From DATCZB01 sp035513215 (lineage in GTDB: Bacteria > Pseudomonadota > Gammaproteobacteria > Steroidobacterales > Rariloculaceae): a stretch of 64,000 nt of DNA. A program made the position numbers and the translations under genes. This document shows, one piece after another, positions 8,368-16,802 of this stretch (within the stretch, counting starts at the first letter, position 1; every line of letters begins with the position of its first letter). Below the pieces are notes generated by a model, which was not told the origin of the DNA, searched no databases, and was given only the letters and a program-made list of their open reading frames with translations. The stretch lies in assembly GCA_035513215.1 (NCBI GenBank), contig DATKCK010000033.1, forward strand, positions 1 through 64,000, read 5' to 3'.

Positions 8368-9540
8368 TCAGGCGAAAACCGCGTCGAGCGCCTGAGCGAC
8401 GTCGGCGATGAGATCGTCGATGTGCTCGATCCCGACGGCGAGCCGCACCATCGACTCGTCGATCTGAGCGGCTGACTGTTCCGCCTCGCTCAGATCCGAG
8501 GCGAAGTAGAGCTGCACCGGCGCCGCCAGCGAATCGGTGGACCCGAGACTCGACGCCGTGACATGGAGCTTCAACGCATCGATGAAGGCCCAGGTCCTGT
8601 CGCGGTCGGCATCCTTCAGCGAAAACGCCAGCACGCCGCCGAAATCGTGCATCTGCTTGGCCGCGAGCGCGTGATCCGGATGACTCTGAAGGCCCGGATA
8701 GAGCACGCGCTCGACCTCGGCGCGCGTCTCGAGATACTCGGCCAGTGCCTTTGCGTTGCGGCAGTGGCGCTCGTACCGAAGGTAGTAGGTTCTTAAGCCC
8801 CGCAGGATCGCGGAGGCCGCGCCCGGGTCGAGCGTCGCCCCCATATTGACGGCCAGCGGCTTCAGGAACCGAATCCGGTCGGCCGACGCAATGACGGCGC
8901 CGCCCATGACATCGCCGTGGCCACCGGCGAATTTCGTCAGGCTGTGGACGAAGAAATCGACCGGATACTGGCCGTGGTTGTGCAGGCCGGCGAAGGTATT
9001 GTCGAGAATCGTAACGACGCCGTGCTTCCTCGCGAGCTCCAGAATCGCCTCGATATCGGGAATCTGTAGCATCGGATTCGTCGGCGATTCGAAAAGGATC
9101 GCCTTGGTGTCGTCTTTCCCGAGCGCATCCTCGAGGGCCTCGGGATCGTGCAGGCTGACCATGTCGAACGCGATGCCGTAGCGCGGCAGAAACTTGCGCG
9201 CGGCCACGCGCGTCGGCCGGTAGGACTCGACGAAGATGACGAGCCGGTCCCCGGCCGTGAGATTCCCGAGCAGCGCAAGCCAGATCGAAGCCATGCCCGT
9301 GCCGACGGCAATGGCGTCGTCCCGATCCTGCAGCTCGGCGCAGAGTAGCTCGAGCTGACGCGTCGTCGGGTTCGAGTCACGCGTGTACTCGAAACCGGAC
9401 GACCGGGCCTCGGCCGTCAACGATTCAGCGATCGTCGGAAACGTGAACTTGACCGATTGATAGATCGGGCTGAGCAGCGAGCGGTTGCCGTCGGGCAGCT
9501 CGACGTCCGGCTGATGCGTGACGCGGGTTTCCTTCTTCAT
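8368..9540 (-). CDS. Cys/Met-metabolism PLP-dependent enzyme (second copy)
   Basis: 390 residues of the cystathionine gamma-synthase/beta-lyase fold. The PLP lysine is in HSLTKFAGGH. YTRDSNPTTRQLE, GTGMASIWLALL and the C-terminal SLGSTDSLAAP followed by MVRLAVGIEHIDDLI are family signatures. Substrate is not assignable: candidates are O-acylhomoserine or cystathionine, with gamma- or beta-elimination. Its start overlaps the stop of the MOSC gene by four bases (ATGA), so it is the distal gene of the leftward sulfur operon. It is clearly diverged from the other family member at 10364. Confidence 0.82.
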   Translation of the reverse strand: MKKETRVTHQPDVELPDGNRSLLSPIYQSVKFTFPTIAESLTAEARSSGFEYTRDSNPTTRQLELLCAELQDRDDAIAVGTGMASIWLALLGNLTAGDRLVIFVESYRPTRVAARKFLPRYGIAFDMVSLHDPEALEDALGKDDTKAILFESPTNPMLQIPDIEAILELARKHGVVTILDNTFAGLHNHGQYPVDFFVHSLTKFAGGHGDVMGGAVIASADRIRFLKPLAVNMGATLDPGAASAILRGLRTYYLRYERHCRNAKALAEYLETRAEVERVLYPGLQSHPDHALAAKQMHDFGGVLAFSLKDADRDRTWAFIDALKLHVTASSLGSTDSLAAPVQLYFASDLSEAEQSAAQIDESMVRLAVGIEHIDDLIADVAQALDAVFA

Positions 9541-10355
9541 GGCCCGATTATCTCATCGATCGTGCACTCATCGCCGGTGCGGACGATTCCGAGCGCGCGC
9601 GGAATGAGATTCTGGCCGTAATAGACTTTGGCGTCCCGTCGGCGATAGCGCTCGAGGGTCCGGAGCGGCTCGCCGTTCGGGTGCTTTTCGCCCGTTCTGG
9701 GATCGACGGTCGTCAGCACGCAGCGCGAGCACGGCCAGGCGACGTCGAGCCGCGCGGCGCCGATGCCGATCGAGCGCCAATCGTCCTCGGCATGCGGCGT
9801 ATCGGCCGTGACAACGAGATTGGGCCTGAAGCGCTCGATCCCGACGGGCGCATCGAGACGGCGGTTCAGCTCGTCGAGCGAGGCGTCCGAGATCAGCAGC
9901 AGCGGCGCGCTGTCGGCAAAGCCGACCTCGTCGTCGAATTGCGCCGCCTCGTGCTGCACGGAGCGATGCTGATGATCGGCAAGATAGACGAGCCCGCAGG
10001 CGAAACCCATGAACTCCGAGAACCAGATATTGACGCCGGCGGCCGCAAGCGTCGCTTCGACGGTGTCCGACCAGATTCTGACGACGCAGTTCTCGAGCGT
10101 GGGGCCTTCGAGCGTCGCGGGCAGCAGCAGGGGCTCGCGGCCCGGCGCCGTGACCCGCAAGCCCTCGTCCGTCATGGCGGTCTCGATCAGGGCCATTCGA
10201 GGATGACGCCGCTGACTCAGAAACCGTCCGGCCGAGTCGACCAGCATGTAGCGCCGGTCCCGGTCGAGCCCGCGCCAGGTCAGCTCGGCCGACGAGACCT
10301 CGATACCGCGGCAGGACTTGATCGGGTAGACGAAGATCCGGCTGACGCGCGGCAT
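9537..10355 (-). CDS. MOSC domain-containing protein
   Basis: 272 residues. The N-terminal MOSC beta-barrel part (IFVYPIKSCRGIEVSSAELTW) is followed by the MOSC domain with the conserved Cys in WPCSRCVLTTVDPRTG. Relatives such as YcbX and mARC use molybdenum cofactor to reduce N-hydroxylated compounds, or act as sulfur carriers. The ATG at 10355 gives the canonical MPRVSRIFVYPIKS start. An open frame extends further upstream but lies inside the preceding gene. It sits between two cysteine/methionine PLP enzymes with gaps of 8 and -4 bases. Confidence 0.87.
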   Translation of the reverse strand: MPRVSRIFVYPIKSCRGIEVSSAELTWRGLDRDRRYMLVDSAGRFLSQRRHPRMALIETAMTDEGLRVTAPGREPLLLPATLEGPTLENCVVRIWSDTVEATLAAAGVNIWFSEFMGFACGLVYLADHQHRSVQHEAAQFDDEVGFADSAPLLLISDASLDELNRRLDAPVGIERFRPNLVVTADTPHAEDDWRSIGIGAARLDVAWPCSRCVLTTVDPRTGEKHPNGEPLRTLERYRRRDAKVYYGQNLIPRALGIVRTGDECTIDEIIGP

Positions 10356-10363
10356 CGCGCGCG

Positions 10364-11515
10364 TCAGATCTTCTCTAGCGCCGCGCCGAGATCGGCGATC
10401 AGGTCCTCGACGTCCTCGATGCCGACCGAGAGCCGGACCAGGCCGTCGGTGATGCCGACACGCTTGCGCTCGGCTTCCTCGACATCGGCGTGCGTCATCG
10501 TGACGGGGTGCGTGATCAGCGTCTCGACCGAGCCCAGGTTCTCTGCCAGCGTGCAAAGCTCGACCGAGTCCATGAGCTTCTTGCCCGCGGCCACGCCGCC
10601 CTCGACGTCGAACCACAGCATCGCGCCGAAACCTCCGGCCTGGGATTTCGCAAGCGCGTGCTGCGGGAAAGACGGAAGTCCCGGGTATCGCACGGTGGTG
10701 ACCTTCGGATGCGACTCGAGAAACTCGGCAATCGCCATCGCATTCGCCGATTGCCGCTCCATGCGAATCGAAAGCGTTTTCGTCCCCTGTAGCGTGAGCC
10801 AGGCGACCCAGGGCGACATGATGACGCCGGCCGCATTCTGCACGTAGCGGACCTTCTTATCGAGCGCCTTGCTGTCGGCGACGACGGCGCCGCCGACCGT
10901 TGCGTTGTGACCGTCGAAGTACTTCGTCGTGCTATGCACCGACATATTGGCTCCGAGATCGAGCGGACGCTGGTAATACGGCGTCAGAAACGTGTTGTCG
11001 ACGGCATGAACGATGCCGCGCTCATTCGCGATATCCGATATCGCACGGATGTCGGTCAGCTTGAGCGTGGGGTTGGCCGGCGTTTCGGTGAGTATCAGCT
11101 TCGTGTTGTCCCTGACGGCGGCCCGGACGGCTTCGGGCTTCGACGTGTCGACGAACGAGAATTCGACGCCGTAGCGGGCATAAACCGTCGTGCAGAGCCG
11201 ATACGTGCCGCCGTAGGCGACGTCCGAGATTATCGCGTGATCGCCGGCCGAGAGCGTCGCCTGAATCACGGCCTGAATTGCGGCCATGCCCGTCGCATAG
11301 CAAGTGCAGGCGGCGCCTGACTCGAGCACCGCGATTTTCTCCTCGAGCGCGGCCACCGTCGGATTTCCGGAGCGCGAATAGGAGTAGCCCTTGGAAAGAT
11401 ACTGGTCGACCGACTCCTGCACGAAGGTCGTCGACTGGTAGATCGGGGTCAGTATCGATCCGGTGATCGGATCCGGCCTGACACCGGCATGCACCTGCTT
11501 GGTCGAAAAGCCCAT
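10364..11515 (-). CDS. Cystathionine gamma-synthase / gamma-lyase family enzyme
   Basis: 383 residues, standard length for the trans-sulfuration PLP family. It starts MGFSTKQVHAGVRPDPITGS. Motifs are YSRSGNPTVAALE, CYATGMAAIQAV, VHAVDNTF, and the PLP lysine in HSTTKYFDGHNATVGG. The C-terminus ends LVRLSVGIEDVEDLIADL. It forms cystathionine from an O-acylhomoserine and cysteine or cleaves cystathionine; sequence alone does not decide. An ATG 15 bases upstream (11530) is an alternative and neither start has a strong ribosome site. First of the three sulfur-linked genes of the operon. Confidence 0.87.
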   Translation of the reverse strand: MGFSTKQVHAGVRPDPITGSILTPIYQSTTFVQESVDQYLSKGYSYSRSGNPTVAALEEKIAVLESGAACTCYATGMAAIQAVIQATLSAGDHAIISDVAYGGTYRLCTTVYARYGVEFSFVDTSKPEAVRAAVRDNTKLILTETPANPTLKLTDIRAISDIANERGIVHAVDNTFLTPYYQRPLDLGANMSVHSTTKYFDGHNATVGGAVVADSKALDKKVRYVQNAAGVIMSPWVAWLTLQGTKTLSIRMERQSANAMAIAEFLESHPKVTTVRYPGLPSFPQHALAKSQAGGFGAMLWFDVEGGVAAGKKLMDSVELCTLAENLGSVETLITHPVTMTHADVEEAERKRVGITDGLVRLSVGIEDVEDLIADLGAALEKI

Positions 11516-11583
11516 CGGCGAGCACCGCATGAAATTGAAAGGCGCAGATGATACCGGAAATCGCCGCCGCCGATGCCCGGGTC

Positions 11584-12141
11584 TCAGTCGCGAGGAAGCA
11601 ACGGAAAGGACTCGAGCACACAGTAGCGCGCGCCGTCGGGGCGAGTCTCGCTCTGATACAGCGCGAAACGGGAACACTCGAATTCGGCCGATTCCGGGCC
11701 GGCAAGACAGGCTTCGAGAGTATCGACAAGCGTTTCGGGCAGCCTCGACGCCATCCGCGCCACCGTGACATGGGGCCGATAGGGGCGCGTCTCGGCCGTA
11801 AAACCCAGGGTCGCCAGCGCCTCGGCGGTGGCTCGATGGAGCCCAACGAGCGCGTCCGACGGCTCGATGCCCACCCACAGGATCGTCTTTCGGCCCGGCA
11901 GCGAGAAATGGCCCGGCCGGCCGAGCCGGAGCGCGAATGCCGGCTGGCGGACAGCCGCAAGGGCCCGACGCACGGGCTCGACATCCCGGTGGCCGAGAAA
12001 GTGCAGCGTCAGATGCATGTCGGCCGCGCCGATCGGCCTGACGCCGTCCCGCGGGCTCGGCCGAATGCCCGACAGCGCTTCGGTGACAGGCTCCGGCAGC
12101 GGCAAGGCCACGAAGAGCCGCGGCGGCCCCGGCGCTTTCAC
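11584..12141 (-). CDS. thpR: RNA 2',3'-cyclic phosphodiesterase (2H family)
   Basis: 185 residues with the two HxTx motifs that define 2H phosphoesterases: HLTL (in MHLTLHFLG) and HVTV (in RPHVTVAR). The N-terminal RLFVALPLPEPV is typical of ThpR/LigT. The enzyme opens 2',3'-cyclic phosphate ends of RNA or tRNA halves. It begins inside the stop codon of the YjbR gene (ATGA overlap), so the two are translationally coupled. Confidence 0.9.
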   Translation of the reverse strand: MKAPGPPRLFVALPLPEPVTEALSGIRPSPRDGVRPIGAADMHLTLHFLGHRDVEPVRRALAAVRQPAFALRLGRPGHFSLPGRKTILWVGIEPSDALVGLHRATAEALATLGFTAETRPYRPHVTVARMASRLPETLVDTLEACLAGPESAEFECSRFALYQSETRPDGARYCVLESFPLLPRD

Positions 12142-12455
12142 TGCTTGCGCTTCTGCGACTTGCTGTCGTAGGCGGCGCGCAGTAGATCTTCTACGAGCGA
12201 TGCGCTCGCCTTCGTGAGCTCGACTCTGACGCCGACGACGCGCTTGCCCCAGTGCAGGGATTCACAGATATCCGGATGTGCGGCGGTCGCCGCTTCCCGA
12301 TCCTCTTCCGGCACGAACACATGCAACAGATCGTTGCCCGGCGGCATCGTCGCGAAGATCTTGCCTCCGATACGAAACGACGTGTAGTGGAAGTGCGGCT
12401 CTTCGGTCGCCTCCGGCAGCGACAGCGCGAACCGGCGAACGGCATCGACTCTCAT
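12138..12455 (-). CDS. MmcQ/YjbR-family protein
   Basis: 105 residues of the MmcQ/YjbR DNA-binding-like fold. It starts MRVDAVRRFALSLPEATEE, then HFHYTSFRIGGKIFATMPP and ends with a Lys/Arg-rich tail (SKSQKRKQ). The molecular role of this family is not established. I chose the ATG at 12455 because the family start coincides with it and it lies seven bases after the VOC gene. The longer frame upstream is a shadow of that gene. Confidence 0.85.
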   Translation of the reverse strand: MRVDAVRRFALSLPEATEEPHFHYTSFRIGGKIFATMPPGNDLLHVFVPEEDREAATAAHPDICESLHWGKRVVGVRVELTKASASLVEDLLRAAYDSKSQKRKQ

Positions 12456-12462
12456 CCCGCTA

Positions 12463-12837
12463 TCATCGCTTCTCTTCGAGCACGCCGACGAGGTTGCCGT
12501 CGGGATCCCTGAGGAAACCGACCCAAAGCTCGTGATCCGGCATCTGCGCCGCGAGCGCCGGCGCCCGCTCCTCGCGCGCGCCGCGGGCCACGAAATCGCC
12601 GAAGGCCGCCTCGATATCCTCGATCTGGAAATAGAGGATCGAGTTCGCTCCGACGCTGCCCGCCCCCTGCGGCGTGGACAGCATGATGCGGACATCGCCA
12701 GCCTGAACGAACGCGAGGTCGGCGTTCGGAGCGAAAAGAAACTCGAGCCCCAGCAAGTCCCGGTAAAATTCGAGCGCCTGCTCGACGTCCGACACGGTCA
12801 CGGCGATCTGCCGAATTCCCGAGACTCTTGCGGTCAT
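12463..12837 (-). CDS. VOC-family protein (glyoxalase/bleomycin-resistance fold)
   Basis: 124 residues, one VOC module pair: IRQIAVTVSDVEQALEFYRDLLG and, near the C-terminus, FLRDPDGNLVGVLEE with the second metal-ligand region. These proteins are metal-dependent isomerases or dioxygenases, or small-molecule binders; no substrate can be assigned. It is the first gene of the leftward run ending at 8368. The close spacing suggests one transcript with YjbR and ThpR. Confidence 0.87.
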   Translation of the reverse strand: MTARVSGIRQIAVTVSDVEQALEFYRDLLGLEFLFAPNADLAFVQAGDVRIMLSTPQGAGSVGANSILYFQIEDIEAAFGDFVARGAREERAPALAAQMPDHELWVGFLRDPDGNLVGVLEEKR

Positions 12838-12852
12838 GCTGCCATCCCCGGT

Positions 12853-13152
12853 CTATTGCCAATCAGACTCCGCCTCGACCGGCGGCAAGAGCTCCGCCCT
12901 GACGCGCTCGACGATCTCCCCCTGCAATGCCGTCGCGCTGCCGCCGACGGCCGCGATCTCCTCGAGCATCGCACATGCGGAACGCGCCTGCGATTCCGTG
13001 AAGCTCGCCTTGCCGGGCCTTAAGACCTCGCCGAGGTTGTCGCGAACCTCGTCACCCTTACCGAGCAGATGAGTGCTGGAGGCCAGGAGGGCGGCTGCGT
13101 CGCGCTCGGACAGGTGAAACTCGCGTTTACCGGGGCTTGCGCGCCGTTGATA
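12853..13152 (-). pseudogene. Start-less open frame, possible gene remnant
   Basis: A 300-base frame closed by TAG at both ends encodes protein-like sequence without an ATG, GTG or TTG near its beginning. Readable parts include EFHLSERDAAALL, STHLLGKGDEVRDNLGEVL and SACAMLEEIAAVGG. The first ATG lies past the middle. I do not recognise the family. It may be a decayed gene, a gene using a non-canonical start such as CTG, or chance openness in high-GC DNA. The rest of the stretch between the VOC gene and the acetyltransferase/nitrilase gene shows nothing recognisable. Confidence 0.3.
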
Positions 13153-13210
13153 CTAGCCGAAAGACGCCGACGGCACGACCGTCGCCATGCACTCTGGAGC
13201 CAGAACGCCG

Positions 13211-14809
13211 ATGAAGAAGACCAGGCAGTCGAAGGAGAAGAAGCCGTCACGGCGCGGGCCGCGTGTCAAGATTCGACGCTGGACGCAAGCCGACATCAAG
13301 GGCATCGTCGCCTGCCAGCGGGCCGCGTATCGCGATTTCCCGTACGAATCGCTCTGCACGGCACGAGACTACGGTTTGCAGCTTGCGGCCTTCCCGGACG
13401 GCCAGACTCTCGCCGAGATCGACGGCAAGATCGTCGGCTACGCGTCGTCGCTGATCGTGCAGCTCGACGATGCGAACTGGCACAACTATTCGGAGATCAC
13501 GGGCTCCGGCACGTTCTCGACGCACACGCCGAGCGGCGACACGCTTTACGGCGCCGATATCGCGGTACATCCGGATTACCGCGGCACGGGCGTCGCCGGC
13601 CAGCTTTACGAAGGCCGCAAGCGGATCCTGAAGCGCTTCAATCTGCGGCGCATGGTCGCCGGCGGGCGCATACCCGGATATCGCAACCATGCCGGCCGCA
13701 TGACCGCCGAGGAGTACGTGGCAAAGGTCGTCGCCGGCGAGCTCAAGGACTCGGCTCTGAACGCGCACCTCAAAGCAGGTTATAGCGTGCGAGCCGTCCA
13801 CCTCGATTACCTGCAGGACGCGGCGAGTCTCGACTACGCAACTTTCATCGAGCTCGCGAACCCCGATTACAGGTCGGAAAAGCGAAGGATCGCAGCCGCC
13901 CCGATATCGCATCCCGTCCGGCGCGTGCGCGTCTGCGCGGCCCAATACAGGATGCGCCCGCTGAGCTCGTGGGAAGATTTCGAGCGCCAGGTCGAGTTCT
14001 TCTGCTCGACCGCCGACGAGTATCACTGCCACTTTCTGCTCTTCCCCGAGCTCTTCACGTGCCAGCTCTTCTCGATCATGGATCCGACGCTCGAAACGAA
14101 AGCGGCGATCGAGGAGCTGTCGACCTACACGGACAAATACCTGGACCTCTTCAGGCGAATGGCCAAGAAGTGCGCGCTGCATATCATTGCCGGGTCTCAT
14201 CCCGTGCAGCGCGACGGCCGGCTCTACAACGTCGCGCATCTCGTAACGCCGAGCGGACGCGTCTACACGCAGGACAAGCTGCACGTGACGCCCGCCGAGC
14301 GCCAGCACTTCGGGATAACGCCCGGGTCCGGAGTCCGCGTTTTCGACACAGGGCTCGCCAGAATCGCGATTCAGGTCTGCTACGACATCGAGTTTCCGGA
14401 GATCCCGCGCATGCTGACGCTGGCCGGAGCGGAAGTCCTGTTCGTGCCGTTCAGCACCGACGAGCTCAAGTCCTACTTGCGCGTGAAGTACTGCGCGCAG
14501 GCGCGCTCGGTCGAAAACTGGATCTACACCGTCATCGCCGGCAACATCGGCAATCTGCCGCAGGTCAGAAGCTTCCTGATCAATTACGGCCAGGCGGCGA
14601 TTTTCACGCCGAGCGACGTGGCATTTCCGCCGCGCGCGACGGCGGCCGAGGCCGACCCGAACTCCGAGACCGTCGTGATCTACGATCTCGACCTCAATGC
14701 GCTCGCGATCCAGCGCGAGCTCGGCTCGGTCCGGCCGCTGCGGGACCGCCGGCCCGACCTTTATGAGCTGCGAATGCGCGAACCCATCGAGCACGTTCGG
14801 ACGCGTTGA
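13211..14809 (+). CDS. GNAT acetyltransferase / carbon-nitrogen hydrolase fusion
   Basis: 532 residues from the ATG at 13211, chosen because GGAG lies 11 bases upstream; an ATG at 13187 would add eight residues. Residues 20-210 are a GNAT acetyltransferase, with the acetyl-CoA loop in IAVHPDYRGTGVAGQLYEGR. Residues 235-520 are a nitrilase-superfamily amidase with Glu280 (LLFPELF), Lys356 (TQDKLHVTP) and Cys390 (QVCYDIEFPE). This architecture resembles B. subtilis YhcX. One protein could acylate an amine and hydrolyse an amide or carbamoyl group. The substrate is unknown, but polyamine or peptide derivatives fit the rest of the window (inference). Confidence 0.88.
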   Translation: MKKTRQSKEKKPSRRGPRVKIRRWTQADIKGIVACQRAAYRDFPYESLCTARDYGLQLAAFPDGQTLAEIDGKIVGYASSLIVQLDDANWHNYSEITGSGTFSTHTPSGDTLYGADIAVHPDYRGTGVAGQLYEGRKRILKRFNLRRMVAGGRIPGYRNHAGRMTAEEYVAKVVAGELKDSALNAHLKAGYSVRAVHLDYLQDAASLDYATFIELANPDYRSEKRRIAAAPISHPVRRVRVCAAQYRMRPLSSWEDFERQVEFFCSTADEYHCHFLLFPELFTCQLFSIMDPTLETKAAIEELSTYTDKYLDLFRRMAKKCALHIIAGSHPVQRDGRLYNVAHLVTPSGRVYTQDKLHVTPAERQHFGITPGSGVRVFDTGLARIAIQVCYDIEFPEIPRMLTLAGAEVLFVPFSTDELKSYLRVKYCAQARSVENWIYTVIAGNIGNLPQVRSFLINYGQAAIFTPSDVAFPPRATAAEADPNSETVVIYDLDLNALAIQRELGSVRPLRDRRPDLYELRMREPIEHVRTR

Positions 14810-14810
14810 G

Positions 14811-15017
14811 GTCGAAGGACACCGGTACCTGCGGGTTGACGTCGAAGGACACCGGCGCCTGAAGGTCTGTAGGGTGGGTGCTCCGGCTCAGACAGTCCTC
14901 GCGTGTGGTGGCGGTGGGGCGGAGTCTTTATGGGCTAAACGCATCCGGCGTTCGTGGACGGCGCTGCGGAACTCGCCTGAGCACCCACCCTACAGACCTT
15001 CAGGCGCCGGTGTCCTT
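14811..15017. repeat. Mosaic repeat: 30-bp direct repeat plus perfect 39-bp inverted repeat
   Basis: GTCGAAGGACACCGG occurs at 14811-14825 and again 30 bases later at 14841-14855. A perfect 39-base inverted repeat pairs 14845-14883 with 14979-15017, separated by 95 bases. The right arm contains the stop codon and last codons of the YciI gene. The left arm and spacer (14876-14912) match 56602-56638 in reverse orientation exactly over 37 bases. More diverged similarity continues for about another 60 bases. Confidence 0.85.
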
Positions 15018-15311
15018 GATCACTGCGGTCTTGTTCGGATGGGCTTTGACGTAGTGGAAGAGGTCGACCTTGGCGCGCAGGCCGTTGGCGAAGAACGGGT
15101 CGGTCTGGTAGACCTGCTCGGCGGCGGCTTTGCTGTCGGCGTCGATGATCCACAAGCCCCCGAGGGAGTCGCCGCCGACGTCGGAGCGCAGGGAGCCCGC
15201 GAGCAGGACCTTGTCGTCGTTGGCGGCGAGCCAGTCGAAATGCGATTCGAGGAGCTCGGCGCGGCGCTCGGCGATGTCGGGCTGGTCGGTGAATCTCGCG
15301 ACGAAAAGCAT
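15000..15311 (-). CDS. YciI-family protein
   Basis: 103 residues, the usual size of the ferredoxin-like YciI fold. MLFVARFTDQPD begins the first strand and HFDWLAAND carries the conserved histidine and aspartate of the putative active site. Some relatives catalyse dehalogenation or lactone chemistry, but most have no assigned reaction. GGAGG lies seven bases before the ATG. The last residues fall in the right arm of the long inverted repeat, so the C-terminus (VIKDTGA) may have been shaped by repeat insertion or duplication. Confidence 0.85.
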   Translation of the reverse strand: MLFVARFTDQPDIAERRAELLESHFDWLAANDDKVLLAGSLRSDVGGDSLGGLWIIDADSKAAAEQVYQTDPFFANGLRAKVDLFHYVKAHPNKTAVIKDTGA

Positions 15312-15352
15312 TGGGTGCCTCCTTCGGGCAACTCTAAGTCAGCTGACGGCGG

Positions 15353-16729
15353 TCAGGCGTCGATGAGTCCTTCCTTCTTCGCCCAGTCGAGCGTGTCGTT
15401 CAGCCCGCGCTCGAACAGGGAGAATATCTCCTCGACCTGTTCGTCGGTGACGATGTAGGGCGGGCAGACGGCGACGGCGTCGCCGATGGCGCGCACGATC
15501 AGCCCGTGCTGCTGGCAAAACGCCATGCATTTGGCGCCGACGGCGTGCTTTGCGTCGAAGGCCTGCTTCGTTTGCTTATCCTCGACGAGCTCGCAGGCGC
15601 CGACGAGTCCCACGCCCCTCGCCTCGCCGACGAGCGGATGATCGCCGAGACCCGAGAGCAGCATCTGAAACTTCGGCGTCAGCTTGCGGATATGGTCGTA
15701 GAGCTTGCGTTCCTCGTAGATCTCGAGCGTTCTGAGCGCGACGGCCGCCGCGACCGGGTGGCCGGAGTAGGTGAAGCCGTGGCCGAACAGCCCGACCTCG
15801 GCGCTCGGCTCGACCATCGGCTCGTACAGAAACTCCGGGACGATGACGGCGCTGATCGGCAGATATGCCGAAGACAGACCCTTGGCCGCCGTCACCGTCG
15901 TCGGCTTCATGTGAAACGTTTGCGCGCCCCAGAGATTGCCGGTTCGCCCGAACCCGCAGATGACCTCGTCGTCGATCAGCAGGATGTCGTACTTGCGCAG
16001 CACGGCCTGGATCTTCTGGAAGTAGGTCGCCGGCGGCAGCAATACGCCGCCGACGCCCATCAAGGGCTCCGCAATGAAGGCGCCGACCGTGTCGGGATCC
16101 TCGGCGAGGATCAGCTGCTCGAGATTGTCGGCGAGCCGCGTTGCGTAGTCCTCCTCGGACTCGCCGGGCTCGGCGTTGCGGTAGTAATACGGGCAATCCG
16201 TGTGCCTGATAAAGTCGAGCGGCACGTCGAAATGCTTGTGAAACGGCGGCAGGCCCGTGAGTCCGGCCGTCGCGATCGTCACGCCGTGGTATGCCTTCTG
16301 CCTGGCGATGATCTTTTTCTTCTTCGGCTTGCCGATGACGTTGTGGTAGTACCAGATCAGTTTGACCTGAGTGTCGTTGCCGTCGGACCCGGAGTTCCCG
16401 AAGAAAACGCGCGAAGCGTCGAACGGCGCCATGCCGGCGAGCTTGTCCGCAAGGAGAATCCCGGGCTCGTGACTCTTGCCGGCGAATAGATGCGTAAACG
16501 AAAGCTGCTTGATCTGATCGTAGGCGGCTTTCGCGAGCTCCTCCTCGCCATAGCCGAGCGACGTGCACCACAGGCCCGCCATGCCTTCGATATATCGCTT
16601 ACCGTGATTGTCCCAGACGAAGATGCCTTCGCCGCGCGCGAGCACCAGCGGCCCGCTCTTGTGGTAGGCGGCAAGATTCGTATTGGGGTGAAACAGGCGC
16701 TTCAGATCGAGCGCTTCGAGATCGGCCAT
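15353..16729 (-). CDS. Class III omega-aminotransferase, SpuC-like
   Basis: 458 residues. The family pattern is clear: MAGLWCTSLGYGEEEL, NSGSDGNDTQVKL, AYHGVTIATAG, AFIAEPLMGVGGV, LLIDDEVICGFGRTG with the PLP-binding Asp, and the PLP lysine in TAAKGLSSAYLPISA. HGFTYSGHPVAAAVAL near the C-terminus is typical of putrescine- or beta-alanine-pyruvate aminotransferases. Similarity in my memory is strongest to SpuC-type putrescine-pyruvate aminotransferase, but the amine donor is uncertain. An Asp replaces the usual Glu of the GSEAND motif. GGAG lies eight bases before the ATG. Confidence 0.87.
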   Translation of the reverse strand: MADLEALDLKRLFHPNTNLAAYHKSGPLVLARGEGIFVWDNHGKRYIEGMAGLWCTSLGYGEEELAKAAYDQIKQLSFTHLFAGKSHEPGILLADKLAGMAPFDASRVFFGNSGSDGNDTQVKLIWYYHNVIGKPKKKKIIARQKAYHGVTIATAGLTGLPPFHKHFDVPLDFIRHTDCPYYYRNAEPGESEEDYATRLADNLEQLILAEDPDTVGAFIAEPLMGVGGVLLPPATYFQKIQAVLRKYDILLIDDEVICGFGRTGNLWGAQTFHMKPTTVTAAKGLSSAYLPISAVIVPEFLYEPMVEPSAEVGLFGHGFTYSGHPVAAAVALRTLEIYEERKLYDHIRKLTPKFQMLLSGLGDHPLVGEARGVGLVGACELVEDKQTKQAFDAKHAVGAKCMAFCQQHGLIVRAIGDAVAVCPPYIVTDEQVEEIFSLFERGLNDTLDWAKKEGLIDA

Positions 16730-16802
16730 CCATCAGCTCCGTAGTGCGCAGGCCGGCATGATACACCGGCGGCACGGGACAACCGATGCTGGCGCGGACG
16801 CG

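Noticed and set aside
13247..14794. 515-codon minus-strand frame opposite the acetyltransferase/nitrilase
   Set aside because: No protein family visible; the plus strand has complete catalytic motifs.
14811..15017. CRISPR-like repetition
   Set aside because: Only two direct copies and one inverted copy, with no regular spacers or cas genes.
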